A stretch of DNA of 64,000 nucleotides from Haemaphysalis longicornis. Lineage: Eukaryota > Arthropoda > Arachnida > Ixodida > Ixodidae. The notes under the pieces are model-generated. The model was not told the DNA's origin. It did no database searches and worked only from the letters and a program-made list of their open reading frames with translations. The translations under genes and the position numbers were made by a program. Of this stretch, positions 10,595 to 21,099 are shown in pieces. The stretch covers positions 27,046,551 through 27,110,550 of the forward strand of contig CM023448.1 in NCBI GenBank assembly GCA_013339765.2, given 5' to 3'. The stretch's first letter is position 1; every line of letters starts with the position of its first letter.

Positions 10595-11718
10595 TCAGTT
10601 AACTTCACGGCTGTGCAGTCTACCAGGGTAGACCTTGCCTTGGAACGCCTTGAATAGGCAGCCTTTTGGCCACATAGACGGGTCGCTCAGGCGCCTTAAA
10701 CACTCCTCGTTAACAGTTACGCAAAAAGAAGAATAGGAGTCGTACTTGGTCCTAAGGCGTTTTCACGAAAATGGCGTAACTTACACAGTTGACAAGTGGG
10801 CCAACAGTTGAGCAGATGTTCTGTTAGCCGACAGTTTTGAAACAAAGATGGCCCTGGAGCTTGGTGGTCGGTGTACCACAACCAACTGAGAAGCTTCCGC
10901 CGCACCCACGCGGGGAGGGCTCCTTTTCTTCTGCAAGTTCGTCGACGGGCCATTAAGCGCAGTGTCGGACCTTGGAGGGCAGAGGGTAGACCGAAGGGGA
11001 TACCAAAGTGCTCAAGGCCGTAGCAGGTTGACTGCTGGAGCGTTCAGCGAACGGCGAAGCAGTGTTAGAGGACAGGAAGATAGCACCTTCACCAGCTGCA
11101 CCGGTGGCGGCTTCGGCGAACGACGACCTCGTAGGGATACCAGACTGCGGTGATGTCACCGGCGGCATGAAAAGGATTAGCAGGCTTCGGGGAAGCAGGC
11201 GGACAAGGCGGGGGACGCGCGAGCTCCCCTCGCAGGCAGCGAACCTCCTCACGCAGGGAAGCGACGATTGCAGCCTGCTGGGCAAGCCCAGCCACATTGT
11301 CCCGTCGCAGAAGCCGGTTCTCCTCGCGCTGCTCGGTGACTACATCGCCGAGAAAGGAAAGGTTGGCGCAGGCTTCAGAGAGGAGATTTCTCAGGGCAGC
11401 GACCTCTGCGCATAGGTCTGCAGAAGGGACGAAGCTTGCTCCGACAGGGGACGCCACTCGTTCGGCCGGGATGTTCTCTGGCTGACCGTCTTCCCTGGTT
11501 TGCTCAGCGCGGTCGCTAGGCCTAGCGGGTGACGCCGCAGCCACACAGAGATTACACACGAACGGCTGCTCACCGGAGATCAGACACTGCTGTTCCTCGT
11601 ACGGAAGAACAATGTACTTTCCGTGCGCACGGCGTTTACACACAGAACATCGAAAAAACTCCTGCCTGCCGAAGAAAGCGAGTCAGCAGTGGAGACACTT
11701 GTCCTTACTTAGCGCCAT
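10595..11718 (-). pseudogene. LINE copy A ORF1: PHD-type finger and coiled coil
   Basis: ORF1 protein is the RNA-binding partner in LINE particles. The start codon at 11718 is followed by SKDKC, then an early TGA. The finger continues with FFRCSVCKRRAHGKY and PFVCNLCVAAA. One zinc ligand of the PHD-type C4HC3 pattern (HGKC) is Tyr here. A heptad-rich segment (EVAALRNLLSEACANL, REENRLLRRDNVAGLAQQ, REEVRCLRGELARP) at about 11420-11210 predicts a coiled coil. The C-terminal part ends SMWPKGCLFKAFQGK near 10650, and the stop TGA is at 10597-10595. Confidence 0.7.
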
Positions 11719-11813
11719 AATATTAATAATAATATTATATATTAATAATATTATAAAAATAATAATAATAATAGTAGTAGTAATAATAATCAATCAATCA
11801 ATCAATCATGTTT
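11719..11813. repeat. AAT/TCAA microsatellite junction between LINE copies A and B
   Basis: TATTAATAATAATATTATATATTAATAATATT-type sequence with (AAT)n and (AGT)n runs, then (TCAA)n ending in CATGTTTATT. On the minus strand this reads as the 3' tail of copy B, AATAAACATGATTGATTGATTG, running into an (ATT)n tract that abuts the 5' end of copy A. The same arrangement recurs at the other joints of the chain. Confidence 0.8.
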
Positions 11814-11903
11814 ATTTACGTGCCCAGGAACACCCAGAGGCCTGAGTGCTGGCGCACGGATAGTTACATAAAAACAAAATACAAGAAACATATTGCAAGA
11901 AAC

Positions 11904-11915
11904 AAACAAGCGACA
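11904..11915. repeat. Target site duplication of RTE-2 (left copy)
   Basis: AAACAAGCGACA at 11904-11915 is repeated exactly at 12864-12875, on either side of RTE-2. Unoccupied versions of this site (GAAACAAAAAAGCGACGAGACAC at 23838 and the similar site at 17292) confirm the insertion point. Confidence 0.85.
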
Positions 11916-12863
11916 TCATCATCATCATCACCTCCAGCCTATCTACGCCCACTGCAGGGCAAAGGCCTCTCATATTATTCTCCAATTACCTCGGTCCTGT
12001 GCCAACTGTGACCAATTTATCCCCGCAAACTTCTTTGATCTCATCTGCCCATCTAATTTTCTGCCGCCCCCTGCAACGCTTGCGTTCTTCTCAGGGATCG
12101 ACTCTGTTACCCTTAATGACCAGCGGTTAACTTGCCTTAATGCCCTGTCCACGTCCATTTCCTCTTCTTATATTCAACTAATATGTTTTTAACACTAGTT
12201 TTCTCCCTGACCCACTCCGCTCTCTTCTTGTCCCTTAATGTTACACCTATCATTTTCCGCTCCCTTGCCCACTGAGTCGTTCTCAATTTAACTAGAACCC
12301 TCTTACTGAGCCTCCAAGTTTCTGCCCCGTAGGTGAGTACTGGTAAGATGCAGCTGTCATACACTTTCTTCTTCAGCGACAATGGTAGGCTGCTATTCAT
12401 TATCTGAGAATGTCTGCCATATGCACCCCACCCCATTCTGATCCTTCTAATTATCTCTGCCTGATGGTTGGGATCTGGGGTCACACCTTGGCCTAAGTAG
12501 ATATATTCGCTTACCACTTCTACGGCCTCGCCACCTATCTCAAACTGCTGTGCTGTACCGAGGTTATTGATCATTACTTTAGTTTTCGGCATATTAATTT
12601 TCAGGCCCACGGTTCTACTCTGTTCGCCCAGGGCGGAAAGCATGCTTTGCAATTCGTCCCCCGAGTTACTTAGCAAGCCAACGTCATCAGCAAAACTGAG
12701 GTTACTGGGGTATTCTCCATTAACCCTTACTCCCGCCTGTTCCCAATCCAACGTTCTGAATACTTCTTGTAAGCATGCTGTGAATACCATTGGAGAGATT
12801 GTGTTGTAGAAAAAGCAGCGGGAACCTGCTATTTGAGTTTGCGGAACGGAATAACCTACGCAT
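11916..12863 (-). mobile_element. RTE-2, 5'-truncated with 5' inversion
   Basis: The minus-strand 3' part (about 11916-12808) encodes RT of the same family as RTE-1: MVFTACLQEVFRTLDWEQ, LSFADDVGLLSNSGDE (FADD intact), YIYLGQGVTPDP, YGAETWRLS, with one frameshift near 12145 and the C-terminus INWSQLAQDRGNW. The tail TGATGATGATGATG lies at 11916-11928. At about 12813-12863 the sequence switches strand: it matches RTE-1 6136-6187 (endonuclease, QFAERNNLR) in the plus direction. This is the 5' inversion produced by twin priming. The 12-bp target duplication brackets the whole unit. Confidence 0.88.
12137..12812 (-). pseudogene. RTE-2 reverse transcriptase, C-terminal half
   Basis: About 220 codons are open from the ISPMVFTACLQEVF block to WTWTGH, then a frameshift leads to the last segment (12158-11970: NRWSLRVTESIPEKN, KFAGINWSQLAQDRGNW). 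It retains the FADD catalytic motif but lacks the endonuclease and the first half of RT. It can only be a dead copy of the RTE-1 family. Confidence 0.85.
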
Positions 12864-13444
12864 AAACAAGCGACAAGACACACACAAATTGAAGTAGCGA
12901 AAATTACAGAAATAAAGCACAGGCGGAGCCTGGGTACAGGTAAAAAAGAAAAAAAGAAGATGCCTTTGTGGTTCAGCCTATTGTAATGAATACACAACAA
13001 GCACAGAACAAAGTTTGAGAGTAAGACGACCAAAACAATGACAAGAGTACAGAAACAAGTGATAAGTCAAGCATGATAATAAACAGTTTCAAAATAGGTA
13101 ACTATATTGGTTAAACAGAACCGCAAAGAAACCGAATTTCAACAATGAAAAAAAAAAACGAACGACAGAGATATCATAGATGTTTAACATACTGTATTCA
13201 ACACCGCAGTACGGTAAATTGTAAGGGAACTTTGAAAGATGTCAAGGCGTTCAGAGAAGCGGTTGTAGCAGTTCTATATTCTGCTCACAGAAGAATGATT
13301 GGAGTTGCGCGCAGCGGTCAAGAAGGGGCTATGCGACCTGGTGGGCCTTTGTGGAACATTAAACTCTAAACAGTTAAGCAGGTCCGCGCAAGAAAAGTCA
13401 CCATGAACAATTTTGTGAAGAAATGTAAGGTATGCACGCATACG
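12864..13444 (-). other. LINE copy B 3' UTR
   Basis: A-rich (on +) non-coding sequence between the ORF2 end and the 3' tail of copy B. Parts at 12864-12955 are near-repeats of 17292-17395 and 23838-23925 (GACACACACAAATTGAAGTAG, AAGCACAGG-GGAGCC). I find no gene here. Confidence 0.65.
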
Positions 13445-16019
13445 TCAGCAGGTCAATGAAGGGATGGAACGAATTATGGGTAAGTCAGAATCAGGATGAA
13501 AACTGTAATTGTGATGACGGTTGTGATGACGGTGCTTAAATATGGATACAAACGTCTTCTGCACAAGTCCTGTTATTTCACTACTAGATTTGGAGATGCC
13601 TTTCCAGGCAACAGAAGCATATTCTAACTGGAGGATACATATTGCATCGTATAGCATTAGAAATGGATCTGGAAAAAGAGAATTCCTTTGTAATCCGACA
13701 CACATTTCCACGACTTCGGAGCGCTCGCCGGGTGATGAGCCAAATATGAGAGAAAAAGAGAGGGTACTGTCGAAAAGAACCGCGAGGTTCCTAATCTCCT
13801 CAACCCTTTGCAAAGGAGCTCCCCCTATACTGTAGGAAAAGAGTAGACGATGGGTTTTCCGGCTATACGTGACAACCTTTGTTTTAGCTGGGTTTAAAAT
13901 TAGACAGTTTTTGCTGTACCAGACCGATAATTCCGACACGTCCCTCTGCAAGGCACAGCAGTCCTGAAAGCTGCTAATGTGCCTAAATAGTTTGACATCA
14001 TCAGCATAGAGAAGACATGAACATTTTGTTAACACCGTTGACACATCATTGATAAAGATAGAAAACAATAGTGGACCCAGCACAGAACCCTGAGGTACAC
14101 CACTCGTTGCAGTGTAACCACTAGACCTGTTGAAGTTTATATCTACGTAAAAGGACCGGTCAAGGAGATCGTTGGAACACAAGGCAACAAGGCTTGCATC
14201 AACACTGGACGTAGCAAGCTTGCTAATTAATAACTGATGGTTAACCACATCAAACGCCTTACTGAGGTCAAAATAAATAACCTCCAACTGGCCATTTTCA
14301 CAAACTGCAGCCGAAGGCTGTGTCATAAATCTTGCAAGATTTCTGACCGTCGATCGACCCGAGAAATAGCCGTGCTGATTTTGTATCACAACGTTCTTGA
14401 CGCAGGCAGCAAGAACTTTGTGCAGAGCTGACTCAAAGAGTTTTGAGGCGACACAAAAGAGTGAGATCGGGCGATAGTTAGAAACGGCTGACTTATCACC
14501 AGACTTAAATATTGGAAAAATTCGAGCGATCTTCCATGCACGAGGAAATTTCCCGAAAAGTAAGCAGTTATTTTAAATGGAAGTTAAGACAGGCACGAAA
14601 CTGTTGCCGTAAGCCTTCATGAGGGCTGCGGGAATTCCATCTGCACCACAGGAAAATGATGGTTTCATCCGTTGAACGCTATCATTGACAATTCTTTCAT
14701 TGAACACAACTGTATAAAAATATAGATATTAAACGATAGGCGTTCGTTCGTTGCCATCTGGCAGTTGAAAGACAGAATGAAAGTACTGAGCAAAACTGGT
14801 GGCAACATCCTCAACCTCTTCACCATCGGAATTAAGCAGGCTAACGTATTTTTTAGGCGCCTTAGAACGGCCGCGTACATACCTCCAGAATTCAGCCGGT
14901 TTCTGAGACGCAGCAGCCTCTAACGATTCAATATATAGAGCTGGTGGTCACGCCGGTAGAGGATTTTACAAAGTTTGCGATACCGACTAAACTCCCCTTT
15001 CCACTTGTCAAGCCCAGAACACTTGGCCTTTTTGTTGGCGCTGTCCCTACGTTTAGGCGAACTTCGAAATTCTTTAGAAAACCAGTAGGGAAATTTGGAA
15101 GGACCAGGCTTATAACAAAGGATGTACTTTTGCATGCCACTCCTCACATTTTCGGTAAAACGTCGAACCTGTTCGTCAACATCATTGACATCAAAAACAC
15201 TAGACAATTCAGCAGATAAATAAAAGTGATAGAGCCCAACATATTCTCCGCGCTTGATAGCATATCGCCGGACTGCACAATCGTCAACACCACCATAGCA
15301 ATGCTGGGCAGCGACTGAGACAGAGACAATAAGAGGGGGGTGAAAGTCGTCGGGGTGTACAAGAGATATTTCGGAGGCACACACTTGTACGTTTTTCAAG
15401 TTCGAGAAGCACACATCTAGGACATTAACACAGAAGTTTTCTCTGTGGCAGAACTGCTGCAAGGAGGTGAAGGATTGAAAATATAATAACATGCTGCATT
15501 TCTGCACTGCATAATGGTTTTTATGCTGAAATGAAAGGCTGTTCCAGTGAATACCTGCGGTGTTAAAGTCCCCACATATAATGAGCTTATGGTTGGAGTG
15601 TGAATTGGAAAAATTTTCAATAGATGTGACCTTACGAATATCTTCAGCAGGTAAAATATCCGGGGATATATAGAATGCACCGATGAGCAGCTTGTCGCAC
15701 CTCTTGAGGCCTACCTAAGCCAGACTGATTCCTCGGTCTCGAGGTCTGCACGCCGAACGCATTGCACTGAGCGATCGATGGAAATGAGAACACTGCCACC
15801 CTTTTGCTTAGGCTCAGGTAACTTTCTGTCACTTCTAAACATTTCATAGTTCGGGGGAAAATAGTCGGAAGATGAGGTATCATCGCAAAGCCAGATTTCA
15901 GTAATAACAATAGTACAAAATTTGGAGCACAAATCATTTCTAAGAAATTGGGAGGACTTGGTACGAAGACCCCGAGCATTTTGATAATAGATGTCGAGAG
16001 TGTCGTTCTTACTGGTCAT
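13445..16019 (-). pseudogene. LINE copy B ORF2: endonuclease and RT
   Basis: Start ATG at 16019, two bases after the ORF1 stop: LDIYYQNARGLRTKSSQF, ITEIWLCDDTSSSDYFP. GDFNTAGIHWN lies near 15560, and QKYILCYKP with KFPYWFSKEFRSS near 15100. RT begins after frameshifts near 14900-14400, then is open for 314 codons (14389-13445): NQHGYFSGRSTVRN, FDLSKAFDVVNHQLL (Asp motif), SGVPQGSVLGPLLFSIF, CLLYADDVKLFRH (YADD intact), LNPAKTKVVTYSRK and the C-terminal thumb LEYASVAWKGISKS. Lesions upstream make the whole ORF inactive. Confidence 0.85.
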
Positions 16020-16021
16020 TC

Positions 16022-17151
16022 TCAGAAGTTGCACAGCTGTGCAGCATGCCAGGGTGGAACTTGCGTTGGAATGGTTTGAAGAGGCAGCCCTTTGTCCACA
16101 TAGACGGGTCACACAGGCGCCAGAAACACTCTGCGTCAACAGTTACACAAAAAGAAGAATACGAGTCATACTTCGTTTTTAAGCGTTTTCACGACAATGG
16201 CGTGACTTGCACATTCGACAAGTGGGCCAACAGTTGCCCAGATGTCGTGTTAGCCGACAACTTCGAAACAAAGATGGCCCTGGAGCTCGGCGGTCGGCGC
16301 ACCAAAACCAACTCAGAAGCTTCCGATGCACCAACGCGAGGAGGGCTTCTTTAATTCACTAAGTTCGCCTGCGGGCCATTACTCGCACTGTCAGACCGTA
16401 GAGGCGGAGGGAAAGGCCAGTCCAATGGGGAACCCAAATCAATCAACGCCGCTCCTGGTTGACCGCTGAAGCGTTCTATGAATGCCGAAGCGTTCGTCGA
16501 GGACAAAAGGGGGCCGCCTTCGCCCGCTGCACCGGCGGCAGCTGCGGCGAACGACGACCTCATGGGGAGACCGGAGTGCGGTGACGTCACCGGTGGCGTT
16601 GAGACGCTAGCAGGCTTCGGGGAAGCAGACGGGGAAGGTGGCGGACGGGCGAGCTTCCCTCGCAGGCTGCGAACCTCCTCACGCAGGGAAGCTACGATTG
16701 CAGCCTGATGGGCAAGTCCAGCCACATTGTCCTGTCGCAGAAGCCGGTTCTCCTCGCGCAGTTCGGTGACATCCCCGAGAAAATAGAGGCTGGGGCAGGC
16801 TTCGGAGAGGAGATTCTTCAAAGCAGCTACCTCTGCGTGTAGGTCTGCCGAAGGGTTAAAGCTTGCTCCGACAGGGGACGCCACTCAGTTTGGCCGGGAC
16901 TGTTCTCTGGGTCACCGTCTTCGCTGGTTTGGTAACCGGGGTCGCTAGGCCTAGGGGGTGACGCCGCAGCCACACACAGATTGCAGACGAACGGCTGCTC
17001 ACCTGGAGATCAAACGCTGCAGTTCCTCATCCGGAAGAACAATGCACTTTCCGTGCGCACGGCGTTTACACGCACAACATCGAAAAAACTGCTGCCTGCG
17101 GAAGAGAGCGAGGCAGCAGAGGAGGCACTTGTCTTTACTGGGCGCTATCAT
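16022..17151 (-). pseudogene. LINE copy B ORF1: PHD-type finger, coiled coil
   Basis: N-terminus MIAPSKDKCLLCCLALF, RCCACKRRAHGKC, and after a frameshift near 17005 (P)FVCNLC. The spacing Cys-X2-Cys, Cys-X2-Cys, His-X2-Cys, Cys-X2-Cys is a C4HC3 PHD-type finger. From about 16840 to 16650 there is a predicted coiled coil (EVAALKNLLSEAC, LREENRLLRQDNVAGLAHQ, LREEVRSLRGKL), then a Pro/Ser-rich linker. The last part (16200-16025) reads SMWTKGCLFKPFQRK and ends at TGA 16024-16022. PHD fingers are known in ORF1 proteins of CR1-group LINEs. Confidence 0.75.
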
Positions 17152-17179
17152 GCCGCGAAAAAAAAAAATAATTATAATA

Positions 17180-17415
17180 CTCAATCAATCAACCAATCAT
17201 GTTTATTTAAGTGCCAAGGAACAGCGAGAGGCCTGAGTGCTGGCGCGCAGATAGTTAGATAAGAACAAAATATAAGAAAAATATAGCAAGAAACAAACGA
17301 GCCACGGGACACACACAAATTGAAGTAGTGAAAATGAAAGAAATAAAGCACAGGTGGAGCCGGGGTACAGGTAAAAAAAGAAAAACAGAATAAAAAATTA
17401 TTAATATGATTATAA
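17180..17415 (-). mobile_element. LINE copy C, 3'-end fragment (A/B type)
   Basis: Starts (on +) with TACTCAATCAATCAACCAATCATG then TTTATTTAAGTGCCAAGGAACAG and GAGGCCTGAGTGCTGGCGC, the 3' terminus of the A/B family, and continues about 200 bases into its 3' UTR. It is heavily 5'-truncated and ends in an AT-rich tract next to the tail of copy D. Confidence 0.75.
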
Positions 17416-18863
17416 TATTGATAGTAATCAATTAATCAATCAATGATTAAACCTTTATTTTCTGTGCCCAGGAACAACCCTAGGGTCTCGGTACTGGTAC
17501 ACCATATACAAACATTAATAACAACAGGCTAAAATCAAGACAACACAACACAGAAAACCGTATGTATGAAAAAAACAATAAAGTAAAATATTTACAGAGA
17601 TCCAAGATAGCAAAACAGCAAAAAAAAAGGAAGCCTAGTGTTAAAAGCCACGACACCCGGCAGGCAAAACGTTGAAGGCACGGGAAAAATGAAAAATACA
17701 CAAGCAAATGCTCAATGAACATGACGGAGATAGATTATACACATAAAACGAAGGTTTTGTAACAAAATGTCAGGAAGTTTCAAAATGGAAAAACGAAATT
17801 CAGCGTTACAAGCACTGACACTCAAACCTACAGAAATTCAAGCTTCACAAAACCAGGAAAAGTGAAAAACAAATAAGCAAGAAGATGATTTGCATAACAG
17901 AAATACGGGACATAAAACACATAAAGGCACTTACGCTACAACAGTTTTCAATTCATTAGAGAACAAAGACAAAGAGCTGTGGAATATAACAAGACGATCG
18001 GAATATTCATTATATGCACATTCTATTCTGCAAATGGACGAGCGTCGTCTACCTAAAAATCTGTTCTAAATGTTCGAAATCTTCGGAAAAGTTTGTTCGG
18101 CAAGTTGACATTCATAAGTGCAACCAAGTCATCACACAAAATATCACCATGTAGAAGTTTATAAAAAAAGATATCAGATCTCATTCGTCGACACCAAAGG
18201 GAAGGAATACTTTTGAGACAAGACATGCTGCAGTTTGCGTCTTCTTCTACATGACGGAAACGGTGCCTAAAGATAGAAAGGAAGTTATTTTGAACCCTTT
18301 CGATGCGGTCGCTATTGGACTTGCAAATGCCATTCCAAACAACAGAACCGTGTTCGAGAAGAGGTAAGCAGAGAGCCGAATACAACTTTAAGAAAGGAAG
18401 ATGACTTTTAAACTCTCTAGAATACCTACAAACAGTGCCCTGACATGGAAGAGAGCATCCGGTAATTTCTGTAACGTGGAAAGAGAAAGTCAGAGAATAA
18501 TCAAATAGTACTCCCAAGTCCCGAATTTCGGTCACTCTCGGCAGTGGAGTGCTTGCTATTTTATAGGAGTATTGCAGCCGTTGAGTTTTCCTACTATAGA
18601 AACAACTTTCGTTTTTGAGGGGTTCAAAATTCAGTCGTTTTTGGTGCACCAACGATGGAATGACACGATATCAGCCTGAAGATATTTAGAGTCCTGAACA
18701 TTACGCACTTCTCTAGAGATTTTCATTTCATCAGCATAGAACAAAAAAGAACAATTTTGAATGGAAGAAGCAACATAGGTAATGAAAATGGAAAAAAGAA
18801 GGGGGCCCAGAACGCAGCCCTGGCGTACACCACTGGTTGCTTTGTACCTAAATGATGTTTTAC
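17416..18863 (-). mobile_element. LINE copy D/F, 3' part (3' UTR and RT C-terminal half)
   Basis: The (TCAA)n tail at about 17428-17450 is followed by TTTATTTTCTGTGCCCAGGAAC, about 560 bases of 3' UTR, and then RT sequence to 18863. At 18863 it stops in VNGKTSFRYKATSGVRQ. The preceding part of the same protein resumes at about 21095 on the far side of LINE E (LLLAKLILLDVHAYLVG). D and F are therefore one element split by E. Confidence 0.8.
18053..18860 (-). pseudogene. LINE D/F reverse transcriptase, C-terminal half
   Basis: Minus-strand frames read SGVRQGCVLGPLLFSIF (18835), FYADEMKIS (18740), then TEIRDLGVLFDYSLTFSFH, RVQNNFLSIFRHRFRH and NVNLPNKLFRRFRTFRTDF at the C-terminus (199 codons open at 18652-18053). 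The catalytic YADD is YADE here, so the second Asp is lost. A frameshift lies near 18655. Confidence 0.82.
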
Positions 18864-21090
18864 CGTTAACACTTTATTTTTTTTTATTTGACATACTGCC
18901 AATCCCATTAGGGATTCTAGCCGGAAGGGCCTTGAACATAAAAATTCGAATATGTACACAATAGAGACACATACATCGCGATTAAAGTACAGAATGAAAC
19001 TAACAGAATCGGATCATTTACATTTTCAGATCAAGGGAGGCATAAAACACTACTGTAAAGGAAAAGTTGTTGGAAGAAATAAATGCAGCGCCTTGAATAA
19101 TGGTTGACACATTGGCATATGAATCAAGAAACAACAATAACAAAATACAATATTAAGAAACTACCCTACAACATGGCGAAGTAATTAAAGTAACGGCAAA
19201 TATATAAACACCCAAAACCAGAAACATATTCAAGAATCAACAGAGTATTTTTCCCTTCTCCTGGATTCAGTACTGGATAATATTTCAAGAAAAAAATATG
19301 ATAACATGATACTTCGCTGGTACAATGTACACACAAACACAGAAAATGAGAATCAACCAAGTGATTCCGCTTGCATAATATATAGTTCATTTTCGAGAAG
19401 GGTTAGGAACTTCGATAATTCAGTAGAGCTGGAAATGCTCGGATCCAGTTTATTCCATTCATTAGTGGCCATCGGAAAGAATGAGTACTTAAAGCAGTTT
19501 GTGTTGAAAGAGTATTCGTTAAGTCTCATTGGGTGTTTTTGGCGTGTTGTTCTGGTTAGGTCGAACATGAGATAGGCGGATACATCAATGTTTAGATGAC
19601 CATGGATTAGTTCATGCATAAATTTCGCACGCGCTAACCTTGTTCTATTCATAAGAGTAAGTAAGCCAGCGTTTTTAATTATTTCAGTCGGAGAATCTGT
19701 ATGTCTGTACCTGTTGTAGATGAATCTCATGGCTTTCCATTGTATTCCTTCTAGTTTCGTGATTTGCTGTTTTGTGAATGGTGACCAAATGATATTACCG
19801 TATTCAAGTAATGATCGCACAAGGGAAGTGTATGCAAGCAGCTTTAGAGGAGGCGGAGCCTGGCGGAGCCGGTACCTGAGTGTAAATAAGCGGCGTTAGA
19901 GCAGCTGAAGTAACATAACTTATGTGTGCGTCTCATCTTAGATCTTCGGTTTAAAATAATTCCGAGATATTTATGCTGATTTACTCTAGTTATGGAATGT
20001 CAATAATAGTGTAATGAAAATTTGACTTAGTTTTTTTTTCGACCTTACCGATAAGAATGTACACTTGTTTACATTGAGTGACATCTGCCATTTACGGCAC
20101 CAGCAGGAACATCTTGTAAAGCAGTATTTTAAAGCTACATGGTCATCGGTTGAGTTTATTTCTCGATAGAGCACGCAGTCATCCGCGAATAATTTAATTT
20201 TTTTCTTAACATTTGTAGGCAAATCATTATTAAAGAGGAGAAACAAAAATTGGGGCCAGCACACAGCCTTGCGGAACTCCAGACGTAACGGAGGTGGTAG
20301 CAGAGGTTCCATTGTTAAATTCCACATACTGTGTACGATCACTTAGATAATTTTTGATCCAGTTAAGAACTGTAGAATTTCCTAGGGTGGCCTCAAGTTT
20401 TTGTATTAGCTTCTTGTGTGATACCTTATCGAATGCTTTGGCAAAATCGAGGAAGATTAGACAGTTTGTTTTTGACTGTCAATACTCTGGGATACCTCAT
20501 GTGTTTAATTCCACTAATTGGGTTATGGTTGAAAGACCTCGGCGAAAGCTATGCTGATAGGGAGATAATATACGTTTTTCTTCTAGGAAAGTAGTTATAT
20601 GTTTAAGAATTATGTGCTCCAAGATTTTTACAGATTGTACATGTCAGGGATATAGGTGTAAAATTAGAAATATCATTTCCGCGTCCTCCCTTATGCACAG
20701 GAACAACTTTGGCCTTTTTCCACTCCACAGGTAGAGAGCACGTTGATAGCGATTTGTTAAATATGATGCACAGATATTTAGCCAGCAACTCTGCATACCT
20801 AACAAGAAAGATGTTAGGAATGTAATCAGGCCCTGTTCCTTTTTTTGTGTCCAAGTTTAGCAAGAGATTAACGACACCAGCCTCATTTACAACAATTGAT
20901 TCCAGGGTACCTTCCGCACTAGTGACGATTTCCGGAATGTTTCTGTCATCGACAGTGAATACAGATTTAAAGTAACTGTTCAGTTTGCCTGCAGTGATCG
21001 GGTTATCTTTTTCCTGAGGTGTGTTGCTTCTGTTGTTTTTTGCAGGCTTTAGGTAGGTCCTAAACTTGCTGGGGGAACTTTTTTAGAAAG
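18864..21090 (-). mobile_element. LINE E inserted into LINE D/F
   Basis: A different CR1/Jockey-group family on the minus strand. Its 3' end at 18864 is a T-rich block on + (TTATTTTTTTTTATTTGAC, an AATAAA-like A-rich tail on the element strand), not a TCAA microsatellite. The 3' UTR runs to about 19350 and RT to about 21060. It is 5'-truncated within or just before RT. The flanking D and F sequences can be joined across it. Its edges carry similar but imperfect TTTTA-CGTTAACA / TTTTAGCAACGTTTAGCA, possibly decayed target duplications. Confidence 0.75.
19353..20863 (-). pseudogene. LINE E reverse transcriptase
   Basis: Order on the minus strand: LNLDTKKGTGPDYIPN and SLPVEWKKAKVVPVHKGG (20863-20690), SNFTPISLTCTICKNL, a broken middle (20640-20350), KIKLFADDCVLYREINSTDDH (FADD intact, about 20190), WQMSLNVNKCTFLS, then RSLLEYGNIIWSPFTKQQ (19820) through YNRYRHTDSPTEIIKNAG and SFFPMATNEWNKLDPS to the C-terminus near 19353. 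Several frameshifts and stops break it. The spacing and motifs match CR1/Jockey RT. Confidence 0.82.
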
Positions 21091-21099
21091 GTTTGGCAA

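Larger units (their letters stand above)
8826..11718 (-). mobile_element. CR1/Jockey-type LINE copy A (lacks its 3' end)
   Basis: Minus-strand element. Its 5' end is at about 11718 (ORF1 ATG at 11716-11718). ORF1 and ORF2 follow to the left, and the sequence stops at 8826 in the middle of the reverse transcriptase, abutting gypsy integrase. LINEs normally lose the 5' end, so loss of the 3' end means a later deletion or recombination. From 8826 to about 9550 it is almost identical to copy B (14224-14950); from there on it differs at roughly one base in eight. Upstream of its 5' end lies the AAT/TCAA tract that carries the 3' end of copy B. Confidence 0.8.
11782..17151 (-). mobile_element. CR1/Jockey-type LINE copy B, interrupted by RTE-2
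   Basis: Full-length layout on the minus strand: 5' end at about 17151 (ORF1 ATG at 17149-17151), ORF1 (to 16022), ORF2 (16019 to about 13445), a 3' UTR (about 13440-12864 and 11915-11815), and a (TTGA)n tail at 11782-11810. The 3' UTR is split by RTE-2 (11916-12863), which is flanked by a 12-bp target duplication. The uninterrupted equivalent is seen in copies C and H. Many frameshifts make it inactive. Confidence 0.85.

Noticed and set aside
11770..11813. TCAA and AAT runs as CRISPR-like or regulatory repeats
   Set aside because: Units are 3-4 bases with no spacers; they are microsatellite tails of LINEs in a eukaryotic genome.
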